DNA from: Dimorphilus gyrociliatus
Taxonomy: Eukaryota > Annelida > Polychaeta > Dinophilidae
Assembly (NCBI GenBank): GCA_904063045.1
Contig: CAJFCJ010000007.1
Span: 4,471,404 to 4,535,403 of the forward strand
Direction of reading: 5' to 3'
Length of the DNA stretch: 64,000 nt
This document shows, piece by piece, positions 1-12,000 of the stretch. How positions within the stretch are numbered: position 1 is the stretch's first letter; every line of letters begins with the position of its first letter. The notes beneath the pieces were generated by a model. The model ran no database searches, was not told where the DNA came from, and saw only the letters and a program-made list of their open reading frames with translations. Position numbers and translations under genes: made by a program.

Positions 1-586
1 GCTATGATTAACATTTATTACCAATTTTTTAAATATTTTGGCTTATTTTGCATTGTATTTTATTGTTTTCTTTAAAGAAATGAATATAATTTAAAAATAA
101 TTTAATATAACGCAAATATAAAAATCATTTACAACAAACTTCTTCCTTCTTAATTTGTATGATTTTCATAAAAACTTTAATATATCACAAATAAAACTGA
201 TAGCCATAGATATATAATGAACAAATATGTATGTATACAATAAATACATTGTATATACAAGCTTATTTATAAAAAGTTGACAGTTTTATTACAAGAGATA
301 CTATTTCAGCTTTATTATTATATCTTATTATGGTTTTTTTTTTTAATAAAAAAAACTTACAGAAGGGAAAACAAAGTTTTTTTCCTAGTTCCTTCATCCT
401 GTTACTGAAAAATTTATTCATTTTATAAGCTTTTTTCTTTAGGAAGTGTCATTCTAACTATCATATTATTAAGCCTATATTACTCAATACTATGTTGCTT
501 ATGTGGCTTATTCTAATTTAAAGTTGTTCATATTCTTTTCAAACCTACTGCATATGTATTATATTTCAATTGAAAAAAAAAACAAT

Positions 587-600
587 AGATGGCGCTGTTA
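587..600 (+). promoter_or_regulatory. CTCF-like motif AGATGGCGC
   Basis: The sequence agatggcgctgtta matches the AGRKGGCGC core shared by animal CTCF sites. It is one of five exact matches in the window and lies outside any gene model. Binding is inferred only from the word. Confidence 0.3.
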
Positions 601-941
601 GTATAACAATAATAATTAACAATAAGCGAACCTTATGCTATATAGTTTTTACTGAATATGTAACTACTTCCTTCTCTCTCCTATCTGAACCAATTAGTGG
701 TAAAAGTTGTAAAAGTAATTGAGTTTAGAAAGTAAAATACTTTAATTAAAAATTTTTCCTATCAGCCATCGTCACTTGGGAGGATGAGAGGAGGGGGTGG
801 AGGTTGTAGGGTAGGAGTCAAACGGTGCTAGGGAAAGGAAAGTAGCGAATACGTGTGTAATATATTTTGAAAAAGTACGGCAATGTTTCTACGTGATGTA
901 AAATTCTTTATACATAATTATATTTAATGTAATTGGTTTTG

Positions 942-942
<1 letters not shown>

Positions 943-985
<43 letters not shown>
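943..985. repeat. (TA)n microsatellite
   Basis: Uninterrupted alternating TA run. Similar TA runs occur near 4120-4139, 9025-9055, 15100-15118, 21690-21708 and 62290-62310. Confidence 0.9.
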
Positions 986-992
<7 letters not shown>

Positions 993-2937
993 TTATATAA
1001 TAGTCGATAAACGTGCTAATATAAGTTTATGCTACTAAATGAAAACTTCTGCGTCGTGTAAAGATTTTGTCGTGAACAAGAAAATATTTATTCATTCTTT
1101 GTAAAGGAACAACAACGCTATAACTAAATCACTTACTAAGGAATGATATTTAAATAAAATAGATAAGTTTCATTGTGAGTTATATAAACTATTGATAGTG
1201 GATTATATAGATATAGTTTATATCTACTTGTATATAGTATACAATTTATATATATATCGTATATATCGATCTATACCAATGTTCCCTTTTTTTGGAAGTG
1301 AAAAACAGCATCTCCACCCCCTTAGATTTACGCCCCCGCGCAGTTTTCTATAAAGTATCCTTACCTCTTCCCTGATTTCTTACAGTGACAGGAAAAGAAT
1401 CGAAATAATCTAGAACAGTTTTCCCTTAAACATTAATTATTAATGGCAATTAAATGATTAAAGAAAGAGGAATATTATCTTATTCAAATTAGGTTTTGTG
1501 TAGTGACGTAGAAAAGAGAATTTATTTGAGCAGGCAATTTTTAAATCTGCCTCAAAATGCTTTGATGGATTACTGTAATTATATTCTTGCTAAACAGTAA
1601 TTTTCCCGCCTTATTGTATTTGGGAAAAGTTTCATTATTCTAAATGTTTCTTTAAAGTCGTTACTGGAGTAAAAATGAGAAACTTGCATAGAGATGGAGA
1701 AACATTGAGATAGAGAAAAGGAAAGAGACAGATAAGAGAAATAGATGGGTAAATAGCGAGAGACAATGGGGGAGAGTAAAAATAAAGAAGAAAAGAATTG
1801 AAGAGTAATATGTGTTTGAGTAAGAAATTTTGAATAAGATAAGCTTGGGATTGAGATTATCTTTATTAAAGTGCATAGAAGATTATCTTTAATGAAAAAA
1901 AAAGCACATGAATATTTTCGTATAAAATTGCCATGCAAAAGAAAAAAGACCCTTTTTAAAATTTTTTCTTGGAAAATGATCGGTTTACTAAGGAATACGA
2001 TACATCAACTAGGCTTAATAAAATTTCTAATAAACTGCAATATCACGGTGAAATCCAAAACACGCAACATTCTACATATATTTACTTAAAAAACTATGTT
2101 AATTTGCTTTCATTTCCTATTTAAAATGTTTTCTTTTTTCTTCAAAAATAAAATAAATTAGAAGGTAAAATTAATAAATTAATATATAAAAAGAAGAAAG
2201 GAATTAATGGTACTTCCGGTTGAATTTTTCTTTTTGAATGTACATTTAGTACTAAAATATATAGTATACAATATATGTATATATATATAAATGGATATAT
2301 ACTGTATATATCTACAGTTTGAATGGAAGAAAAGGAGATACGCTGCACCTGCCGCTTTATAACAATTATAATAGAAAAATATTTAAATAGAAGGTTAATT
2401 TCGCCTTATAATTTCGTTTATATGTATTTTGCTTATAAATAAGGTAATTCTCTCGTAATGAGAGATATTTTTTTGCTCTCGCCATTTTTGACTCCGTTTT
2501 CATTTACACATAATCACGATCTATAACAAAAACGACGACGCTCTTTTGTTATATTCTTCGTAATAATACCGTTCAAGGTTTATTAGCCTTATCGTTTTAA
2601 GTAAATAAGGTAAACCATAGGATGACAACAAATCTCTAGACTTCTACTATGGTACATAGATATCTTTCTCTCGTAGATAAATACTAGTTTTTACAAATGT
2701 CTCTTCATGTTGTTTGTATCTTGCAATACTTTAAACTATATTATATCTAACGGAAAGTTGAAGGATTAGATGTATCATATAGTAAGTATATTAATAAACA
2801 CAAGATATTGCATGTATAAACTGTATATACGACACATTCACATGACATTCACACACTCATCTTCAAAAAATAGCCTGTTAATAAAAAAACGCTATTGAAA
2901 AGTGATCGAGATATTAGTATTAGGTCAGTTTTCCTCT

Positions 2938-3928
2938 TCACAAACGACCACTTTTTCTCACATCTCCCAAAAGTGGCTTTTTCTCATTCTCTTTTTCCAT
3001 TTTCTCTTTTTTTATTATTGTATTGGGTTTACTTTTCAATTTGTAATTAAACTTTCCATACGTAATTACCGTAACCAATGACGATATTGTACAAGAAGTT
3101 ACTGCAAGGGCAAAGCCCGAGCTCAGTTTACCAAAAGCATCACCAGAAAATACGAGAACCGAAATAAGCGTTGAAATAGTAGAGAAGAAGAATAAAGAGG
3201 CTAAAAAGTACTTCTTTACATACTTTCCATATCTTTCGACAGTAGATCTCGCTTCTCCGATATCGAACGCGTAGAATATGGAATAAATAAATGCTGAACT
3301 CTGGCAGATTACCGCAATAATCATGAAAGCCTGACAAGTTTGCAGACGAGCTAAAAAAAAAAAAAAAGAGGATAGCACAAATTTTTGAATAGATTCAGTT
3401 CAAAATAATAATTATGTGGTTTTGTTCTATTTATGACCAACTTCCCCAGAAATTTTTAATAAAAGAGTGTCTTAATTAAGCATGTGTAGGCAGCGCTGTA
3501 TATCAAAAACGTGTACATAATGTACATAAATATTCTTAATATATTTTTATATATACATTTATATGTGTCTATATGTACACGTATAAGTTTATTTGAATAG
3601 AATTAGAACAATTATTATATATTTAACACCATTCTTCATTTCTGCTATTTAGGCAACTTTTTAGTATTCTACACAAATATTTTAAACAATAATTAAGTTG
3701 TTTAGACAATCACTCTCAACAGTTTTTACCTGAGGGTCGTTGTATATCTCGACAACCGAGGAAAAGTCGGCTACATACTCTAAATAAACCCCCATAAATG
3801 GATCCGATTCCATCCATCATTTGATAAATGTTCCAGGTGGGAATAGCTAGGCTTATAGAATGTATAATTAGATTAAATAATATTAAGCCGCAAAGGGCTC
3901 CGTTCGCTCTTATATTATCTATATTCAT
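2938..3928 (-). CDS. Claudin/PMP22-like four-helix membrane protein
   Basis: Two exons, 3928..3730 and 3350..2938, joined in phase 1, encode about 203 residues. A first hydrophobic helix (about residues 9-29) is followed by an extracellular loop with a Trp and then GGLFRVC and a second Cys. This is a variant of the W-GLW-C signature of the claudin/PMP22/EMP superfamily. Exon 2 supplies three more hydrophobic helices and a basic cytoplasmic tail. Family members act at the plasma membrane in junctions or as tetraspan adaptors; the specific role is unknown. The start is the ATG at 3928, directly before the first helix. The 379-bp intron ends in a long pyrimidine run before its AG. The superfamily is fairly secure but the subfamily is not. 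Confidence 0.72.
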
Positions 3929-4027
3929 ATTTCTTTTATTTGTATATTATTCTCGACAATTTTCTGCTAAACACTTCGCCATTTTGGTAGAAAGTCCAAA
4001 AGGAGGCGGAGTTAATAATCTCCGCTT

Positions 4028-4035
4028 TAGGCCTA
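4028..4035. repeat. TAGGCCTA palindrome
   Basis: One of eight exact copies of this octamer in the window. The others start at 4784, 9462, 10689, 11061, 11283, 25266 and 59066. Confidence 0.6.
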
Positions 4036-4700
4036 ATACATACTGTATATACCGCCGACGCTTCTTGTTCCCAGCATATAAGAGCCTCGTTTAAGTAAGG
4101 AGTATCTAAAGACACAATTATATATATATATATATATATCTTATATTTTTCAGAATAAAGTATATACTTATATATTATATTATATTTATATATATATACA
4201 GTATACATATATATATATATATATTAAAGTATATAAGATATATACCGTATATATTAATTAACTTTTGCGAAACTACACTATCTGTTAAGTCATCTTCCAG
4301 TATGTATAAATATTTAAATTATTAACTATAATTTTGTTTTGATAATATTGAATAAATTGATTTAATTGTATTATATATAATCAAAATAAAATATATAAAA
4401 GTATAGACAATATATATAATCAGTATATATATATATAACATATATTTGAATATTTTTACCTAACATTTACCTAATAATTTAGTACATTTACTTTTTATCT
4501 CTTTGTCTAATTGGATGTTTTTTCATTTTTTTATAAAATATTCTTAACATAAAAGTAAATAAATAAAAAATATAATACTATTAATTTTTTACATTTTGAC
4601 TAATTTATCTATATCTGTATGGTTTATAAATAGATGTTTTTACACTATATATATATATATATATGTCATTCTTTTAGCAAACGCGCATTCGGCAGTGAGC

Positions 4701-6294
4701 ATGCTGGTTCGCCTCTTTCTCGTTTACCTATTCTTACTTATTGCATCAACTTTTGCCAACGAAGAACAGTTAGACCTGTGGAATAGGCCTAAAAATGGAA
4801 TACTTAATGGTAAGTTGAAGCTACTTTTAGCTACTTATTTGTCTTGTTAATTTCTTGTACTATCATTAAATTCTTAATTAACATATTTATTGCTACTTAA
4901 AAAAGAATAAGGAAAAGCCCATGTATAATCGTAGTATCAATGCTGAAACGTACTGTTGATTATGATCACTAGAAATTAAATCCTTTTAATTCGAAATAAA
5001 AGATGAATATCTCTCCCTCTGCTTTTTATTATTCATTTCGTGTCTTTAATCTATTCTTTTTTTAACTTTCACGATAAGAAATTCGAAAATAACATCATGA
5101 TTTCATTGAAACTCCATAACAGAAATTTAATTTTATTACTTTAGATAGAAGTAATGAAAATTTATGAATACTGAACAGAGAAAGAGAGAGAGAGAGAAAG
5201 AGACGAGCTAACAGTAGAAAGAGAGTAAAACTTGCACAAGAATGTTAAGGATATTGCCAATCAAGCATATCTTATCCATCCTTTAAGTTTATTATATCAC
5301 CTTATAATATTGAAAATTGAGAATTATCCCAATATTAGTTGGATAATTGTTCTAATTCTATTTACATTTGCTAATAAATTATCAAGGAAGTATACATTAA
5401 ATGAGTAATTCAAGGTATTATTTCTAAGGGACTATTATTAAATAACTTTATATCATTTTTCTATTATAAATAATTTATGCTTTGTAACCTTTTTCTGAAG
5501 AGGACTCTCTCATTATACCAGATCTAATATCGTAAAGAAAAAGTCAACATAGTATAGCCGACTTTCTAGTTAAGAACCGTATAACTAGCTAATAAACTAG
5601 ATTTACAAGTTGGCATCAATCTAAGTCCTTATTTTCTGAATTAACGTTACCGGAAATGACAAATATATTTAGCAAATGTCACAAATTGTTAACAAGAACC
5701 TTTTGCTGATAAAGAGAAGTCTGTTTTTTTTATTAAAATTATAAGAAATAAAAGAAGAAGGCTTTCTTTGATAAACTTTATTCGTTCGATAAAAATATAA
5801 TAAAAAGAAAGATTCTCACATTTCAATCTAGCAACTAGCCTAAGGGTCTAATTAGGCTATGCTTGACAAAGTTTTGTACTCTTAAGTAGAGTTAAATAAG
5901 GGATATCTAGTACTCCTTTATGATACAAATTCAACGTTAATCTCGAAACAACTTTGAAGCTCTATAAGAGATTATGAGATAAGATGCACTTAGTTCGTCT
6001 CTCCCTTGGGTGCTTTCAAATAGGCAAATCTTTTTAATAGATATTTAGTATCGGGATTCACCCTATTCTTTAAACTCTGTGCTTTTTTTTGCAGATTTAT
6101 TAGATGGAAGTCGTCTACCGTCGCTTGGGAGTCTTTCCATCAAGCAACAAGAAAATTATCCGCTAGATGGCATACGTGAAAAGAAAAGATCGTGTTGGAA
6201 AAGATTAACTGCCCAGAACTTTTTTAGCTTTCTAAGAAGAGGAAAAATTTGCGGTAGACCACTATATAGAATGAGATTCGGTTTGGGAAAGTAA
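4701..6294 (+). CDS. Secreted peptide precursor, probable neuropeptide with C-terminal FGL-amide
   Basis: Two exons, 4701..4809 and 6095..6294, joined in phase 1 encode 102 residues. Residues 1-19 form a clear signal peptide (Leu/Phe/Val-rich, ending near STFA-NEE). The acidic middle leads to a tribasic site REKKR. The C-terminal segment of about 34 residues contains two Cys spaced by 17 residues and ends RMRFGLGK before the stop. After removal of the final Lys the Gly would serve as amide donor, giving ...RFGL-amide. Internal KR and RR pairs could be further cleavage sites. This layout is typical of neuropeptide precursors. The FGL-amide end recalls allatostatin-A-type peptides, but the single disulfide-looped copy is not the usual multi-copy AST-A layout. 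I do not recognise the family. Confidence 0.6.
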
Positions 6295-7497
6295 AAAAGA
6301 TAAATATCATCATTAGCAACAGCTTAATTAATATTTTAATTTATTCAAATGTTTCATACACAAAAATAATTCTGAACAGTTTAAGAAAAAGAATCATATT
6401 TAAAGAGAAAAACATTAAAGTCTATATAAATTTTAGCTTTTCACTGTTCTTCTCTGCCATTTACAAAGAGATCAAAAATGTTATTTTTCTGTCTGTTCAA
6501 TAGTTTCGATGTTGTCATGATGAAATAAAAAATAAATTATGTGCGTACTCTGAATTCCTAATAAAAGAGAAAATGAAGAAAAATTACAGACGTTGAATAT
6601 TCATTTCATTAAAAAATTTGCATATTAATTAGAACAAATAATAAATCATTTAGGAGAGTGGAAAAGGTAAAATTGTAAACAGTGAAACCGTATAAATATA
6701 CAAACATATATGGATAAGAAGATAAAGGATAAGCGAAAAAATTAATCAATTATTCCTAATAGGGAAAATCGTCCACTTTCGTTCTTCCTTGCCCTTGATC
6801 GTATGGAAAAATTGTTTATCTATGTCTAAACTGTCACATTTGACCGAATCAAGAAAAAAAATCGGTTAATTTTCTACCAAGATTGTTTAAATAAACGATT
6901 TTTATCTCTTATAAAAATATTGTATCAATTACGTTCTTTTTAATATAATAACAGGGCGAAAGTGAGTAAATATAAAAAAAAGGTTAGAAAAGAGAGAGCA
7001 AAAGAGAGAGAGAGAGAGAGAGAGAGTAAAAAGAAGGAATGATGAATTCTCAAATGGAATAAAAAGTAATTAAAAAGTCATTTATTTAAAGAAATATTAA
7101 GTAATATTACGCTGATGGTGGTAACTTTTGTAACATTTTTCTTTTATTGCGCTTCTATAAAAGATCTGTACAAGAATAGAAACAAGATAAAAAGAGATAG
7201 GTCGGAATAAGTTTAACTAATGTTTCTCTTTCTCTTTTTCATATTATCCTGTTTGATTCTACAAGAATTATTTTTTGCAAGTAGAACTTATTGATCTTCT
7301 GACCATATATGAATGTCTAAATGTAGTATATGCATTATACAGTATATATACAATATATGTAGTATTCTGTATTGTAAATAGACGTATATGTTCTATATTT
7401 ATTATATTTTTCGTATCAAGATATATTAATACAGTATATGTATGTACAATAGATACAGATGGATATTATTGGGGATTTTTTAATGAAATAAAACTGT
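6295..7497. other. Intergenic segment with (GA)n tract
   Basis: I see no coding exon here. The plus-strand frame at 7275-7508 is low-complexity Tyr/Ile-rich TA sequence. A (GA)n run lies at about 7003-7026. Because the TRIM9-like gene ends at 7498 on the minus strand, this is where a SPRY exon would be expected. The minus strand has no open frame of adequate length. TTTATT words near 7397 and 7083 would read AATAAA on the minus strand and could be polyadenylation signals. Confidence 0.5.
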
Positions 7498-9022
7498 TCA
7501 TATTCTGAATAAATCTTCATCGTCTACGTGAACACTTTGACGGTTAAAGTTAAAGCTACTTTGTTCCGTTTGAAAGCTAACACATGGGCTATAAGGGCTA
7601 CCTCCAGCCGAGTTGAAAGCGGCAACTCTAGCTTTGTAAACTGTTCCGTACAGGAGGCCATCTACCGTACAAACTCTATCTTTGCCTGAGTAAACTTTAT
7701 GGAAGTTTTCTCCTGATCCGTCATCCAATTCTAGTACAAAATTGTCGGCTTGTGCTAACCAGGCAACCGTTACGCTATTACCCTGAACTGAACATCGATT
7801 TCTTACAATTTTAGGTGATTTGGGCGGTTGGAGGGGAGTAAATTTAATATTTTCTACAACTTCAGTTACTGGATGAAGATCAACTGCAATGTCAAATTCA
7901 GTGGCTACAGTTTCCCTGTCAAACTTCTTAAGGAAGAATCTTTCCGCCTCGGCAGCTCTGCACATCATTGGAGATGCCGTTTGAAGAAAGGCAACTGAAT
8001 CACTCTCCTTTAATAATTCGATGGAAAATTGTATAAAACCGTTAGTCTTTTGTAATTGCCTTTTGCAGTCAGTCGCTCGATCCCTTAATTGCTGTAATTT
8101 AACTTCCCTCTCTTTGGCAATCTGTTCGACTAGTTTATCCCTTTTAGTGGTTATCGACCTCATCAAACGATCAAACTGCTCAACTAGATTGGCTTGTAAT
8201 TGGTAGGCGTTCGTTTCGATTTCATTCTCTGCACTCTTCAACCTTTGACAAAATTCGCTGGCTGTCTTTGCCTTTTCGCTTAGTTGTTGTAATCTTAGCG
8301 ATAATCGATTCTGTAATGGTGTAAAAAGATTATAGGGTTTGAAAAGCTGATAGGGGGATTTAAACGCCTGTTTGCCATAAGGGCTACAACCTGGACCCCG
8401 GTATCATCCAGTTTGTTTGTGGAACGCGGAAATCTCATTAAATCGGCGCCGCCCGGTCTGTAAACGGTCGCGTATCTTATTTTCGGTACAGACAATTGGG
8501 CGCCTTTTTTTCTCACCCAATACCCCACTTTTTTATTTCTTTATTTATATATTACAGGGGAGTTTTTTTTATTCTTCTTTCTTTGCAGTATATCTTTTTT
8601 TTCTTTTATTCTTCTTTATGAATATAAATAGCATTCATTTAAAAGAAGAAGAAAGATCTTCTGCACAAACTTGCCCACCCGTATTATAATCTAATATCTT
8701 TTCCACATAAAGAGCACCTAAACTATTTTTCTCAAAGTGTACTAGAATAGCAAATAGAGTACATATTTGAATGCATTTATATAGTTTGTATACAATATAC
8801 AGTCGCTTACAAACACGCATACAGACACGCACATACTCAGTTTCAGTATATACTCTCCCCTCTCACTGTATGCATACATATGTTTTATTTATAAACATAT
8901 GTACTCAAGCGTCTATATTCATCTACCAAAACATATTAAATGTTTTTTTTGTACAATTGTATATATGTGCTTTAAGCATACTATAACTGCAATAATAAAA
9001 AAGCGACGGTCTTTGTATATAT

Positions 9023-9059
<37 letters not shown>

Positions 9060-12000
9060 ACGCTTTTCTCATGTCAAAAGTTAAGTTTATTTACGGTAGT
9101 TTACGTGACAATGTACGGTTTTTTTCTCTTGAAGTAAAATGAGAATTTTAGCTTTGTAAAATGAGAGCAAAAGATTAAGTACTACCGTACAAATACTAGG
9201 GTATATTAATATATACGTTTACGGTATGCTTGCTTTACTTAAATATTATAGAATAGTAGTACATGAGATTATTAAAAATGACAGATGGCGCTCCAAGGCT
9301 GTTTTTTGACACCTCTCCTAAAAAAAAAGTAAAAGGAAAAGAATTATCAAAGGAAAGTAAAAGGCGAGAAAGGGGGGGAAAAGTGAAAGTATAACGTAGA
9401 AGTAACGCTATCCAGCCGGTCCTTTATTCTTCGCCAAACTGCCATATGGCCGTTAAAAATTTAGGCCTAGTTATAAAAGAGGGAAAAGAAAGTTAATTTT
9501 ATTTTTTCTAATTCAAAACAAACCCCTATCTGTGCATAAAAAACATTAACTGTTTAACGTCTCTTTTTGTTTAATTAATGAAGCCAATAATACAAAATTA
9601 AACAAGTTCTTTTGATGAGGATAGAGCGAGAGAGAGAGGAGGAAAAAGAGACGGTCTAGTCTCTTAATTTCTTTTATCTGCTCTACTTTTTCTTTTTTTT
9701 TTTTTACTAAACGCGAATTAGATTGATAGATAGGAAGGAAGATAGTAAGAGTACAGGTTAACGATCTAGGGGGAAAGCATAAGCGTTTGATTATGTATGT
9801 ATATATATCTACCGTTCCAGAAAAACATCTAAGATTGCGAGTACTCTTTTGATAGAATATAATAGGAGAACTATAGTACGATTGTAGTAATTGATTAATT
9901 ATCTATTGCCGTGAATGGTTTGAGCTGGAAAAGAGGACATCCATTTATGTCATTAATTTCCAAGCTGAATGAAATAATTGAATCAAGTAGGCTGCCGCTT
10001 CTGAATGATTTTAGAATAAGAGAAAACTGACGGTTACAGAAATAGAGCAGAATCGTAGCTTTTTATCCCTTGTGACCCTAAAAAGCATGCTTTTTAGCAC
10101 GGCGGGTGATAAATACGCTTGACAAACTACGACAAACATTCTATATGGCGCCATTCTGTCTGGAATCGTCTCAACGGACGCTTTCGTAAATTCTTTCCAT
10201 CTATCTATCTCTTTCTTTCGTTTCGTTTCTTTTATTCTTTACTATATCCAATCTCTTCTCCATTCTAATTGGAACGAGATGTGGAATTGGTAGATTAGTC
10301 GAATAGATAAGATAGAAAGGGGTGAGAATTGCGATAATACGCTCAACTCCCCAAATGCACATGTGCGATTGCATAACTTATTTGACGATATACGCAACAA
10401 AAGCAATATATTTACATCCACCAAAGGAATCCTGACTTAATTGGCTTTCGACAAGTTTCTAAAATGACCAACAAACTTATCGCCCCTTCACATCAAACGT
10501 TGAGAAGAAAGACGACTTTTTAACTTACTACAATAGATTGTCAAGTTCGGTTAAAGAGGTGGAAGTGTTATAAGGTAGGGGGTATTTCGTTAAAAAAAAA
10601 AGGAACGCCCAGAAAAAATACTTTCTTAAAAAACAAGCGAATAGGGAATTCATCACTTCAAAGAACTAGAAAAATCTTAAATACATATTAGGCCTATATT
10701 TATGGCACAAAAATTCTTTCAGTTAGAAGGTTTGTAGAGGAATTCCAAGAGGGGGGCGTTTCTTTATTTCCACCCTAGTTAAGAAGAAGCGAATATTTCA
10801 ATAAACCGTCTGGTAATTGACCTCATATTACTAACAGAATTCAATAGGCTTTTAACGGTCGAAAAGAAGTCTGGAGGACGTCATAGCAACGCTTGTTGAC
10901 CCTTACAAGATTCTGACACGTGACAATTTGTTTTTAAATAAAAATTTCCCTAATTTAACTCCCAAGGCTCTCAAATATGTTAAACCTGTTTACATAAACA
11001 AAAAGGATGTGTACGAGCGATAGACGTAATACCTTTCTGCACTAGATTCCACACCTGTAATAGGCCTAAGTGATGAGGTGGGTGGGGGGGATGGAAGCAT
11101 TGATAGGAGCGAATGAAAGTGAAAAAAAAAGAAGAAAGCTAAGGCAAAGACATAAAGGAAGTAGAAAGTTATTTAATAGTGAACGAGATAAAGTGTTGTC
11201 ATCTACTCAGATTTCCTTTTCTTATTTGATGGCAAAGGTAAGGTTCTATAGGAATCTTGTTATTATTATTTTTTTTAATATCTAGGCCTACGAACTCCAG
11301 TTATCTCTGTTAATCAAACACAATAATTACAGGCATATATAAATATATGCAATCTAGAATATACACTGATTCGATTAATCCGCTTTATGGAAGCGGCGGC
11401 GCCCAAATGTCTGCGAGAACGGAGCTTTTTGGCGCCGAAAGCGAGAACGAATTGAAAAAAGTCTTTCGGATGAATACTTTTATCGAATCGGTAAATAGAC
11501 GAGGCCGAGATAAGCCACGATCTTGAAATTTTTTGTTATATATATTTATATATAAATATATATAAATATCAAAATTTTCTATTCATCTAACAATAGTACG
11601 GTACCGTGTAAATTAGCATGTAATTTTCAAAAACTGTTAATTATATGGTCTATTCTATTTTTCAAGATCGTGGGTGAGAAATTTTCCTTTTTCAATAAGA
11701 AAAGAAATCTCTCCCCTACCTTCCTTTTTTTTTTATCTTCCATATTATTTATATATTTATAAGGACGCAATTATTAAGCCTTTTACTTGAATAAGAATTG
11801 CAAGCAACCCGCATTCTCCTTTTGTTAAACGACAGCATAAATAGGAAGCAATTATAAATTCATATATCATAAACCGTCTTTTCTCTCTGTCGATTTTCTA
11901 ATTCCCAATAGTAATCTTTCTATTAGATTGCGAAAACAAAGATCTGGACAAGATTGATATGATAGAATGAATAAGTTAACTCATTCCCTCCACTATCGTA

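Larger units (their letters stand above)
1..2937. other. Gene-free AT-rich segment
   Basis: No coding region can be supported on either strand. Open frames here are short and low-complexity, for example a Ser/Phe/Leu-rich frame antisense to a GA-rich tract at about 1680-1800. The segment holds a TA microsatellite near 943-985 and a CTCF-like word at 587-595. It may contain 3' sequence of the claudin-like gene that ends at 2938 on the minus strand. Confidence 0.6.

Noticed and set aside
1579-2348. Several overlapping frames of 68-119 residues
   Set aside because: They are low-complexity Ser/Leu/Phe or Lys-rich readings of GA- and TA-rich DNA, with no domain, splice context or signal supporting a gene.
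3936-4208. Minus-strand frame rich in Tyr and Ile
   Set aside because: Translation of TA microsatellite sequence upstream of the claudin-like gene.
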